NCBI GenBank assembly: GCA_048158365.1
Contig: JBLLNL010000002.1
DNA from: Azoarcus_F sp048158365
GTDB lineage: Bacteria; Pseudomonadota; Gammaproteobacteria; Burkholderiales; Rhodocyclaceae
Strand: one strand, 5' to 3'
Length of the DNA: 64,000 nt
The position numbers were made by a program, and so were the translations under genes. Below are positions 34,414 through 42,499 of this stretch, in pieces. Every line of letters begins with the position of its first letter. The first letter of the stretch is position 1. Below the pieces are notes generated by a model that was given only the letters and a program-made list of their open reading frames with translations, had not been told where the DNA came from and did no database searches.

Positions 34414-35439
34414 TCAGCCGTTTGCAGGCTCGCGTCCGGTCGTTGCCCGCACGCATTCGGACACCAGTTCCGGTCCGCGATAGATCAGCCCGCTGTAGAG
34501 CTGGATCAAGCTCGCGCCGGCGTCGAGCTTTGCCGCTGCGTCGTCACCGCCGAGTACGCCGCCCGCAGCGATCACGGGCAGTTCGCCCGCCAGCGCGTGG
34601 CTCAGTTCGCGCACGACCGCAGTCGAGGGCTCGAACAGCGGCGCTCCGGACAACCCGCCCTGTTGCTCGGCAAAGCGCGCGCCTGCGATCCGGTCGCGCG
34701 CCACCGTCGTGTTGGTTGCGATCACACCGTCGATCCGGTGCCGGCGCAGTGCATCCGCGATGTTCATGATCTGCGCCGAGTCGAGATCCGGCGCGATCTT
34801 CAGCGTGATCGGCACGTAGCGGCCATGCGTGTCGGCCAGCGCCTGCTGCCGGTGCTTGAGTCGACCGAGCAGGTCGTCGAGCTCCGATTCGCCCTGCAAC
34901 TGGCGCAGGTTCTGCGTGTTGGGTGACGAGATGTTGACGGTCACATAGCTCGCCAGCGGATAAACCTTGTCCAGGCAGGCGAGGTAGTCGTCGGCCGCCC
35001 GCTCGATCGGGGTGTCGAAGTTCTTGCCGATATTGATGCCGAGTACCCCGCGGAATCGGGCAGCGCGGACATTGGCGAGCAGTGCGTCCACGCCATGGTT
35101 GTTGAAGCCCATGCGGTTGATGATGCCGCGAACCTCGGGCAGGCGGAACATTCTGGGACGCGGGTTGCCAGGTTGGGCGCGTGGCGTGACGGTGCCGACC
35201 TCGAGGAAGCCGAAGCCCAGCCGTGCGAGCCCGTCGATCGCCTCGCCGTTCTTGTCCAGCCCCGCAGCGAGACCGATCCGGTTCGGAAAGCGCAGACCCA
35301 TCACCTCGACCGGTTGTGCGGCGATCGATCGACCAGACGGCAGGAAGCGGCCCGCTACGTGCAGTGCGGCGATCGTGAATTCGTGAGCGGTTTCGGGGTC
35401 GAGCGAGAAGAGCAGCGGACGAACGAGTGGATAGAGCAT
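34414..35439 (-). CDS. pyrD: Dihydroorotate dehydrogenase (quinone), class 2
   Basis: Membrane-associated flavoprotein that oxidises dihydroorotate to orotate with quinone. The 341-residue protein has the class 2 N-terminal helix pair (LYPLVRPLLFSLDPETAHEF). It also has GLAAGLDKNGEAI, NRMGFNNHGVDAL, VNISSPNT with the catalytic Ser, and the FMN-phosphate loop IAAGGVLGG. It is the last gene of a minus-strand run fbpC-aat-bpt-pyrD, with a 14-base gap from bpt. Confidence 0.96.
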   Translation of the reverse strand: MLYPLVRPLLFSLDPETAHEFTIAALHVAGRFLPSGRSIAAQPVEVMGLRFPNRIGLAAGLDKNGEAIDGLARLGFGFLEVGTVTPRAQPGNPRPRMFRLPEVRGIINRMGFNNHGVDALLANVRAARFRGVLGINIGKNFDTPIERAADDYLACLDKVYPLASYVTVNISSPNTQNLRQLQGESELDDLLGRLKHRQQALADTHGRYVPITLKIAPDLDSAQIMNIADALRRHRIDGVIATNTTVARDRIAGARFAEQQGGLSGAPLFEPSTAVVRELSHALAGELPVIAAGGVLGGDDAAAKLDAGASLIQLYSGLIYRGPELVSECVRATTGREPANG

Positions 35440-35453
35440 GAATGACGCTGGGT

Positions 35454-36173
35454 TCAGGGTTCGATGACCCGCCATTGTCCCTCGATTCGCCCTTCGAGTG
35501 GCCTGAATCTCACCTTGTAGGCCATCTTCCCGCTCTGTTCGATCCAGTAGCCGAGATACAGATAGGGCAGGCGCAGGCGGCGACAGACCTCGATCTGCCA
35601 TAGCACGCCATAGGTCCCATAGCTCGCACCCGCAACGTCGGGGTCGTAGAAGGTGTACACGCTGGACAGTCCGTCTACGAGTCGGTCGATCACGCTGACC
35701 ATGCGCAATGCGCCGTCCTCGCGGAATTCGACCAACCGCGTGTCGACATGGCTCTGAAGCAGGAAATGGGTGTATTGCTCGCGATTGTCCTGGTCCATTC
35801 CGCCGCCGGCATGACGGGACGCCTGATAGCGCTGATACAGCGCGTAGTGCTCTTCGGAGAACTTCAGCGGATGTTCGCTGGCACTCAGGTTGGCGTGCTT
35901 CCTCGCAGCGCGGCGCTGGCTGCGATCGAGTTGCGAGTGATCTACCGGAATCCTGACCGGCACGCAGGCCTGGCAGTTGTCGCAATAGGGGCGGTACGTG
36001 AACACGCCGCTTCGACGAAACCCGTTACGCACAAGTTCGCTGTAGATCGGCGTGTCGATCAGATGTCCTGGTGTCGCCACCTGCGAGCGCGCCACATGGT
36101 CACTCAGATATGAACAGGCATACGGGGCGGTCGCATAGAACTGGATCAGCGCGTAAGGGTAGTCGTTCTGCAT
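35454..36173 (-). CDS. bpt: Aspartate/glutamate leucyltransferase (Bpt/Ate family)
   Basis: Adds an amino acid from aminoacyl-tRNA to acidic N-termini, marking proteins for ClpS/ClpAP degradation. The 239-residue protein shows PCSYL-like PYACSYLSDHVAR, GFRRSGVFTYRPYCDNCQACVPVRI with conserved cysteines, and YTFYDPD...YGTYGVLWQIE. The bacterial short form (about 240 residues) normally transfers leucine. It lies 24 bases after aat, the usual gammaproteobacterial arrangement. Confidence 0.93.
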   Translation of the reverse strand: MQNDYPYALIQFYATAPYACSYLSDHVARSQVATPGHLIDTPIYSELVRNGFRRSGVFTYRPYCDNCQACVPVRIPVDHSQLDRSQRRAARKHANLSASEHPLKFSEEHYALYQRYQASRHAGGGMDQDNREQYTHFLLQSHVDTRLVEFREDGALRMVSVIDRLVDGLSSVYTFYDPDVAGASYGTYGVLWQIEVCRRLRLPYLYLGYWIEQSGKMAYKVRFRPLEGRIEGQWRVIEP

Positions 36174-36197
36174 GGCTCGCGGTCTCTCGTTATCCAG

Positions 36198-36898
<701 letters not shown>

Positions 36899-36899
<1 letters not shown>

Positions 36900-38017
36900 C
36901 AGGTGGTGACGCGGACGAGGCTGTTGCGGGCTTGGGCATGCGCGGCCTGATCGGAGTTTTCGTGAAAGGTGATCACATGGTCGACAGCCAGTCGAATGCC
37001 GATCATTTCGCCGATCGAATGATTGTGGTGGCTAGGTACCAGCGAAAGCACGCGCGCGCCGCTACTCAGCTCGAGGGTGTAGAGGATGTCCGCACCGCGA
37101 AAGGCCTTCTTCGCCACCCTGGCCTTCATGCCGCTGACATCGTCGTGAATGATGTCGTCAGGACGCAGCAGCACCTCCACCGGGCAGTGGCGGTCGCAAC
37201 CGGCGCAGCCGACGCTGCACTCGACCGGGATCATGCTGTTGAGCGTGCCGAGTTCCATGCGCACCTGATGATCGTTCAGCACTTCGGCGGGTAGCAGCAC
37301 CCCCTGGCCGATGAAGTCGGCGACGAAACGGTTCGCCGGCCGGTGATAGAGGTTGTAGGGCGAATCCCATTGCTGGATCCGGCCCTCGTGCATGATGCCG
37401 ATCTCGTCGGCGACTGCGAAGGCCTCGTTCTGATCATGGGTCACCAGGACCGCGGTCGTTCCGGTCGCCTTTAGAATGTCCCGGACCTCATGCGACAGGC
37501 GTTCGCGCAGTTCCACATCGAGGTTGGAGAAAGGCTCGTCCAGCAGCAGCAGGCTGGGAGCGGGTGCGAGCGCGCGCGCGAGTGCGACCCGCTGCTGTTG
37601 TCCGCCAGACATCTCGTGTGGATACTTGTTCCCCTGGCCCGCCAGACCCACGATCCCGAGTAACTCGGCGACACGCCCTGACCGGACCGACGCATGCTGG
37701 CGTCTAAGTCCGAAGCCGATGTTCTCGGCGATGGAAAGATGCGGAAACAGCGCGTAATCCTGGAACACCATGCCGATCCGTCTCTGTTCCGGGGGAAGGT
37801 GCCTGGACGGTGAACTCACGAGAGCGCCGTCCAGGCGAATCTCGCCCGACCCGACCCGTTCGAAGCCCGCGATGCAGCGCAGCACCGTGGTCTTGCCGCA
37901 GCCCGATGGACCGAGCAGACAGCCGATTCGCCCTTTCTCCAGCTTCATGGAGAGTTTCCGGACGATGGGGTGCTCGCCGAAGGCGAGGTCAATGTCGACG
38001 AGTTCGAGATGGGACAT
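36899..38017 (-). CDS. fbpC: Iron(III) ABC transporter ATP-binding protein
   Basis: A 372-residue ABC ATPase of the FbpC type. Walker A GPSGCGKT (36-43), Q-loop FQDYALF, signature MSGGQQQR, Walker B LLLLDE, and the H-loop THD (His194) are intact. The C-terminal regulatory domain carries C267, C271, C274 and C278 in a C-X3-C-X2-C-X3-C cluster just before VEVLLRPDDI. I do not recall this as standard for FbpC. It is divergent from fbpB, and its stop overlaps aat. Confidence 0.92.
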
Positions 38018-38076
38018 GTCGTCTATGATCCGTCCTGGTTGAGCGCGACGCCTGGATCGCTTCGCCGTATCCTAAA

Positions 38077-38091
38077 TGCGATCAATTATAA
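38077..38091. promoter_or_regulatory. Candidate Fur-like site in the fbpC/fbpB divergent promoter
   Basis: TGCGATCAATTATAA matches 9 of 14 positions of a TGATAAT-N-ATTATCA Fur site, with the right half nearly perfect. It overlaps AATTATAATT, which supplies a TATAAT -10 hexamer on both strands (plus 38087-38092). No good -35 boxes were found. Iron control of both genes is plausible but unproven. Confidence 0.35.
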
Positions 38092-38145
38092 TTCCGTAAC
38101 GCCGGCCATGTGGATGGTTCGCATGGCAAAGAATGTGGAGTGTCG

Positions 38146-39864
38146 ATGAGACGGGTTTCAGGGATGCGAAGTTTCCTGCAGGGATGGTCGGGACTGACGC
38201 TGTTCGGCGTCGTGATCGCAGCCTTGATCGCGGTACCGGTCCTGTCGGTCTTCTCGAACGTGGTCGTCGGCGGGACCTCGGATACCTGGTCGCACATGGC
38301 GCAGACGGTGCTGCCGGAGTTCATCCGCAACACGATCGTGATGTGCATCGGCGTGGGGCTGGGTGTGTCCAGCATCGGCATCACCGCAGCCTGGTTGACC
38401 ACGATGCTCGATTTTCCGGGCCGTCGTTTTTTCGAGTGGGCGCTGGTGCTGCCGCTCGCTGTGCCGGCCTACGTGATGGCCTACGTGTACACGGATTTTC
38501 TACAGTTCGTCGGACCGGTGCAGGTCGGCCTGCGCGAGGCTTTCGGCTGGCGGGCCGGAGATTACTGGTTCCCGGACGTTCGCTCGGTCGGCGGTGCGAT
38601 CGCGATGTTCATGTTCGTGCTTTATCCGTATGTCTACCTGCTCGCGCGCACCGCTTTCCTCGAGCGCGCGTCGGGCATGCTCGAAGCAGGGCGCTCGCTC
38701 GGCCTCGGACCGTGGCGGTGTTTCTTCCAGGTGTCGCTCCCGCTCGCGCGCCCGGCGCTGGTCGCCGGTACCGCACTGGCCTTGATGGAGACTCTGGCCG
38801 ACTACGGTACGGTGGCGTACTTCGGCGTTCAGACCTTCACCACCGGAATTTATCGTGCCTGGTTCTCGCTCGGGGATCGTGCCGCAGCTGCGCAGCTTGC
38901 GGCCGTGCTGCTGGGCTTCGTCGTGCTGGTGCTGGTGCTCGAACATGCCAGTCGCGGGCGGGCACGGTTCAACAACACGTCACGCCAGCCAGGCGCGCCT
39001 GCGCGCATCCGTCTCGACGGCGCGCGTGCCTGGGTCGCGACCTTTGCGTGCTTCATGCCGCTCTTGTTCGGTTTCCTGCTTCCGGGCGGTTTGTTGCTCG
39101 ACATGGCTTTCGCGGCAGGCGACGCGCAGTTCGGTCCGCGATTCGTGACGCTGGCGCGCAACAGCTTCGTGCTCGCGTCGGTCACGGCCGTGCTCGGGGT
39201 CGCGATCGCAGTGCTGCTGGCCTATGCCGCCCGGCTCGCACGCTCGACGGTGCCGTCCGCGGCGAACCGGATCGTCGGTCTCGGCTATGCGGTGCCGGGG
39301 TCGGTGATCGCGGTCGGCGTGCTGATTCCGGTGACCCGTCTCGACAACTTCATCGCGTCGGGATGGGAGAGTGTGTTCGGTATCAACCCGGGGCTGGTGC
39401 TGACTGGCGGTATCGCGGCCCTCGTCTACGCGTATCTGACCCGCTTTCTGGCGATCGCATTGCACACGGTCGATTCGAGTCTGGGCAAGATCACGCCCAG
39501 CATGGACGATGCGTCGCGCAGCCTTGGATATGGCAAGTTCGCGACGCTGCGGCGGGTCCATGTGCCGATCCTGCGTGGGAGCCTGTTGACCGCGGGCCTG
39601 CTGGTGTTCGTCGATGTGATGAAGGAACTGCCTGCGACGCTGGTGATGCGGCCGTTCAACTTCGACACGCTCGCCACCCAGGCCCATACGCTGGCGGCCG
39701 ACGAACGCCTCGCCGAAGCCTCGACGGCGGCCCTGACGATCGTGGCAGTCGGACTGATCCCGATGTTCCTGATCTCGCGTCAGATAGTGAAGAATCGGCG
39801 CCGCAGCATGGTCGCCATGGCCGTGCCCGTGGCAGCCAGCGCGAACCCGACCGCGGGAAACTGA
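38146..39864 (+). CDS. fbpB: Iron(III) ABC transporter permease (fused two-domain)
   Basis: A 572-residue permease with two homologous halves and about twelve membrane segments. EAA loops appear as EAGRSLGLGPWRCFFQVSLPLARPAL in the first half and DDASRSLGYGKFATLRRVHVPILRG in the second. This duplicated form is typical of FbpB/SfuB-type ferric transport permeases. The ATG at 38146 follows GGAG at good spacing; a GTG at 38110 would add 12 residues. It diverges from fbpC and converges on fbpA. Confidence 0.94.
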   Translation: MRRVSGMRSFLQGWSGLTLFGVVIAALIAVPVLSVFSNVVVGGTSDTWSHMAQTVLPEFIRNTIVMCIGVGLGVSSIGITAAWLTTMLDFPGRRFFEWALVLPLAVPAYVMAYVYTDFLQFVGPVQVGLREAFGWRAGDYWFPDVRSVGGAIAMFMFVLYPYVYLLARTAFLERASGMLEAGRSLGLGPWRCFFQVSLPLARPALVAGTALALMETLADYGTVAYFGVQTFTTGIYRAWFSLGDRAAAAQLAAVLLGFVVLVLVLEHASRGRARFNNTSRQPGAPARIRLDGARAWVATFACFMPLLFGFLLPGGLLLDMAFAAGDAQFGPRFVTLARNSFVLASVTAVLGVAIAVLLAYAARLARSTVPSAANRIVGLGYAVPGSVIAVGVLIPVTRLDNFIASGWESVFGINPGLVLTGGIAALVYAYLTRFLAIALHTVDSSLGKITPSMDDASRSLGYGKFATLRRVHVPILRGSLLTAGLLVFVDVMKELPATLVMRPFNFDTLATQAHTLAADERLAEASTAALTIVAVGLIPMFLISRQIVKNRRRSMVAMAVPVAASANPTAGN

Positions 39865-39875
39865 CGGGCAACAGA

Positions 39876-39895
39876 AGACCGCCCGAAGGCGGTCT
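39876..39895. terminator. Hairpin between convergent fbpB and fbpA
   Basis: AGACCGCC-CGAA-GGCGGTCT is a perfect 8-bp stem. On the minus strand it forms a stable C(UUCG)G tetraloop. An A7 run follows it on the plus strand (T7 precedes it on the minus strand), so the U-tract is on the wrong side for a standard terminator in either direction. Its location between converging genes still suggests a transcription end. Confidence 0.45.
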
Positions 39896-39924
39896 CCAAA
39901 AAAATCCTCGCGCGGGAGAACCGG

Positions 39925-40947
39925 TCAGCGGAAACCGGCCCGGTCGAAGATGCGCTGCGCTTCGGCGATGCCAGCCGACAGTGTGCCGAGCGGGGTGGTG
40001 TCGCTCTTGAATTCGCCCATTTTGGCCAGCGCGGGATTGTCGGTTCTGACGCCCGGTACCACGGGCCATTCATTGTTGCCGTCGGCGAAGTAGATCTGTG
40101 CCTGATCCGAGGTGAGATACTCGATAAACTTCACAGCCGCTTCCTTGTTCGGCGCGTTCTTGAGTATGCCTGCGCCGGACACATTCACATGCGTCCCCCA
40201 ACTGAGCTGGTTGGGCCAGACGAAGCGCACGTTCGCGACGACCGCCTGGTCTTCCGGCTTGTCCGAGCGCATCAGGCGCGCAAAATAATAGCTGTTCGTA
40301 ATGGTCACGCCACATTCGCCGGCGGCGACCGAGCGAAGCTGGTCGGTGTCTCCGCCGCGCGGCGGGCGCGCGAAGTTGTCGACGAGATGCCTGGCCCAGG
40401 CTTCGGTCGCCTCGGCCCCGATATGACTGAGAAGGGCGGCTCCAAGCGACAGGTTGTACGGATGGCTGCCGGAACGGGAGCAGATCTTGCCCTTGAGTGC
40501 CGGATCGGCGAGCGATTCGTAGGTCGTCACCTGTTCGGCCTGGACCAATTCCGGGTTGAAGACGATGACGCGCGCGCGCTGTGAAAACGCGAGCCAGGTG
40601 TCGGTGCGCAGATGCTCGGGAATGCGCGATGCGACGAGCTCTGACTCGACCGGCGCGAAGAGGCCGAGTTCCTGGGCGGCTGTCAGGCGTGCGGCATCGA
40701 CCGTGATGAGCACGTCGGCGGGGCTGTTCGCCCCCTCGTTGCGCAGCCGCTCGAGCAGTTCGTCGTCGCGCGCTTCGATGCGGTTGACCTGGATGCCGGT
40801 CAGTCGGGTGAATTCTCTGTACAAGGCCTCATCCGTCTGGTAATGGCGGGCCGAGTAGACGTTCAGCTCCTGCGCGAGTGCCGGGGAGGTCAGCGAGGTC
40901 ATGCCGAGGGCAGCGACGAGGGACAACAGGACAGCCTTGTTCTTCAT
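39925..40947 (-). CDS. fbpA: Periplasmic iron(III)-binding protein
   Basis: Solute-binding component of the ferric ABC transporter. The 340-residue protein has a signal peptide ending ALA-QEL near residue 25, and iron-ligand regions YSARHY (Y31, H35, Y36) and NSYYFARL with the Tyr pair 220-221, as in FbpA/FutA proteins. It lacks a lipobox. It is encoded opposite to fbpB and has its own promoter. Confidence 0.94.
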   Translation of the reverse strand: MKNKAVLLSLVAALGMTSLTSPALAQELNVYSARHYQTDEALYREFTRLTGIQVNRIEARDDELLERLRNEGANSPADVLITVDAARLTAAQELGLFAPVESELVASRIPEHLRTDTWLAFSQRARVIVFNPELVQAEQVTTYESLADPALKGKICSRSGSHPYNLSLGAALLSHIGAEATEAWARHLVDNFARPPRGGDTDQLRSVAAGECGVTITNSYYFARLMRSDKPEDQAVVANVRFVWPNQLSWGTHVNVSGAGILKNAPNKEAAVKFIEYLTSDQAQIYFADGNNEWPVVPGVRTDNPALAKMGEFKSDTTPLGTLSAGIAEAQRIFDRAGFR

Positions 40948-40982
40948 GATGCAGACACCTTCAGTGGTTGGTTTCCAGGTTA

Positions 40983-40997
40983 TGCAAATAATAACGA
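40983..40997. promoter_or_regulatory. Candidate Fur-like site over the fbpA -10 region
   Basis: TGCAAATAATAACGA matches about 9 of 14 positions of a 7-1-7 Fur site and covers the fbpA -10 hexamer. Weak on its own, but it repeats the situation in the fbpC/fbpB promoter. Confidence 0.35.
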
Positions 40998-41016
40998 GAG
41001 TGATTCCTAATTGCAA
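40988..41016 (-). promoter_or_regulatory. Sigma-70 promoter of fbpA
   Basis: On the minus strand TTGCAA (41016-41011), a 17-base spacer, then TATTAT (40993-40988). It lies about 40 bases before the fbpA start in an AT-rich stretch. Confidence 0.6.
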
Positions 41017-41180
41017 AAACTTCTCGTTTTAGTGATCTGCAATGCGAAGAAATCTTGTTGATGAGGGATCCATGCATGCACTGATCGTCAGTGCCGACCG
41101 TCTCGGCAACAGTCCGTAGGTGCTTGATCGGTTTGGCATTCGCGTCGCGGCGCACGTCAGTGGGCGCAAAATCATCCATC

Positions 41181-41199
41181 AGCGGCGCAGTGCGCCGCT
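41181..41199 (-). terminator. Possible terminator of the NlpC/P60 gene
   Basis: A 19-base palindrome with arms AGCGGCGCA and TGCGCCGCT lies 30 bases after the minus-strand stop at 41229. Only a short TTTT follows about ten bases later, so it is a weak intrinsic terminator. The rest of the 281-base gap 40948-41228 holds the fbpA promoter and nothing else I recognise. Confidence 0.4.
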
Positions 41200-41228
41200 T
41201 CGGGTCGGAATCGAGAGCGCGATTCTGG

Positions 41229-41747
41229 TCAGCCTTCGGATTCGAGCAGGCGCCGGCCACCGTTGAAGCGGGCGAGCCAGTAGCGACCGTTGATGCTTTC
41301 GACCCGCACCTTGCCGCCGCTCGACGGTGCATGCAGGAACTGACCGTCTCCGATGTACAGGCCCACGTGAGAGTAGGCGCGTCTGGATGTGTTGAAGAAC
41401 ACCAGATCGCCCGGCTGCAGGTCGGCCTTGCCGACCTTGGTGCCCAGTCTGGCCATGTCGCTCGCCCGTCTGGGGAGGTCCAGGCCGACCGCCTTGCTGA
41501 ACACGTTCTGCACCAGACCACTGCAGTCCAGGCCGGTTTCCGGCGAAGTGCCGCCATACTTGTAGCGGATGCCCAGGTATTCCATTCCATGGTCGATCAG
41601 ACCCTGGGCGCGGTTCTCCGACGCGGGCGCTTCATCGACAGAGTTCAAGGATGAATCGATCGCACCCTGTTCGCCTGCGAATGCGCCGACCGAAACGGTG
41701 AGTGCGAGCGGCATCAGCGCGATCAGGATCGTCTTGCGAATCAACAT
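41229..41747 (-). CDS. NlpC/P60 family peptidoglycan hydrolase
   Basis: A 172-residue secreted cysteine peptidase that cuts the peptide stems of murein. A signal peptide ends near AFA-GEQ (residue 24). The catalytic residues are Cys75 in GLDCSGLVQ, His127 in YSHVGLYIGDG and His139 in FLHAPSSGGKV. There is no lipobox in the chosen start, so it should be soluble in the periplasm. A GGAG site precedes the ATG. Confidence 0.93.
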   Translation of the reverse strand: MLIRKTILIALMPLALTVSVGAFAGEQGAIDSSLNSVDEAPASENRAQGLIDHGMEYLGIRYKYGGTSPETGLDCSGLVQNVFSKAVGLDLPRRASDMARLGTKVGKADLQPGDLVFFNTSRRAYSHVGLYIGDGQFLHAPSSGGKVRVESINGRYWLARFNGGRRLLESEG

Positions 41748-41779
41748 CGAGAGCCTCGCTCCTTCAAGATCGGCCGCCG

Positions 41780-42421
41780 TCAGCGTCCGCTCAGTTGTCG
41801 TCGTGTGCGTTCGAGTTCGGCCAGGCTGCGCGCAGAGTTCAATCCCCGCTTCAGTGCGCGGGCCTGGGTGGCCATCATCAGCTGAGCGATCGCGTAGGCA
41901 TCGCCGAGCGCATGGTGCCGCTGGAAAGTCTCGATATCGAACTGCCGCATCCACTCGGACAGGCGTGTCGGCCCATGGATGCGCGCCTCGAACAGGGCTG
42001 GTAACAGCCAATACAGGTCCAGCCAGACCCAGTCGGGCGTCACACCCACGTGACGGTCGAACGCACGGTCCAGCATGACTCGGTTGAGCCCAGCGTTGTA
42101 TACCACAACCGGACCCGATCCAGAGAAGGTCAGCAGGTTCGTCAGCACGCTGCCCGGGTCGGGTTCGAGCGCCGAATAGTAGCTGTCCGACGCGGTCAGC
42201 GTGCCCGAGTCGAGTGCGATGGCGGCGACCGATAGCAGGGCGCTTCTGTCAGGGTCGAGTCCGGACGCCTCGGTGTTCAGGACCACGTAACGGGTCTCGA
42301 AGTGCGAGCGTGTGAGGTCGGCTTCAGGCAACGTGTGCCAGTGTGCGAGTGCCTCGCGGGACGCGGCATCGAGCGAGGTGGTGTCGGCGCGGTTCGGCAG
42401 CAGGCGGCTCAACCAGTTCAT
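41780..42421 (-). CDS. DEDDh exonuclease-fold protein with altered active site
   Basis: A 213-residue DnaQ-like protein. Motif I reads VVLNTEASGLDP, where family members have DTE: residue 49 is Asn in place of Asp. Motif II reads VVVYNAGLNRVML in place of HNAxFD, so residue 113 is also Asn. Motif III keeps His170 and Asp174 (HALGD), and Glu51 is kept. Loss of two of the metal-binding acids should abolish or change nuclease activity. The start follows GGGAG. It lies 78 bases after the CBS/nucleotidyltransferase gene; pairing of such genes is seen in other Gammaproteobacteria. Confidence 0.85.
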   Translation of the reverse strand: MNWLSRLLPNRADTTSLDAASREALAHWHTLPEADLTRSHFETRYVVLNTEASGLDPDRSALLSVAAIALDSGTLTASDSYYSALEPDPGSVLTNLLTFSGSGPVVVYNAGLNRVMLDRAFDRHVGVTPDWVWLDLYWLLPALFEARIHGPTRLSEWMRQFDIETFQRHHALGDAYAIAQLMMATQARALKRGLNSARSLAELERTRRQLSGR

Positions 42422-42499
42422 CGCCGCTCCCTTGCACCGTGATTCCGGGCGTCTGCAATCATGGGGCCACCGTAGCAGGCGCGCGAACCGCTTCGACAC

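Noticed and set aside
38133..40010. 625-residue frame overlapping fbpB
   Set aside because: Shadow frame; fbpB in the other frame has twelve membrane segments and two EAA loops.
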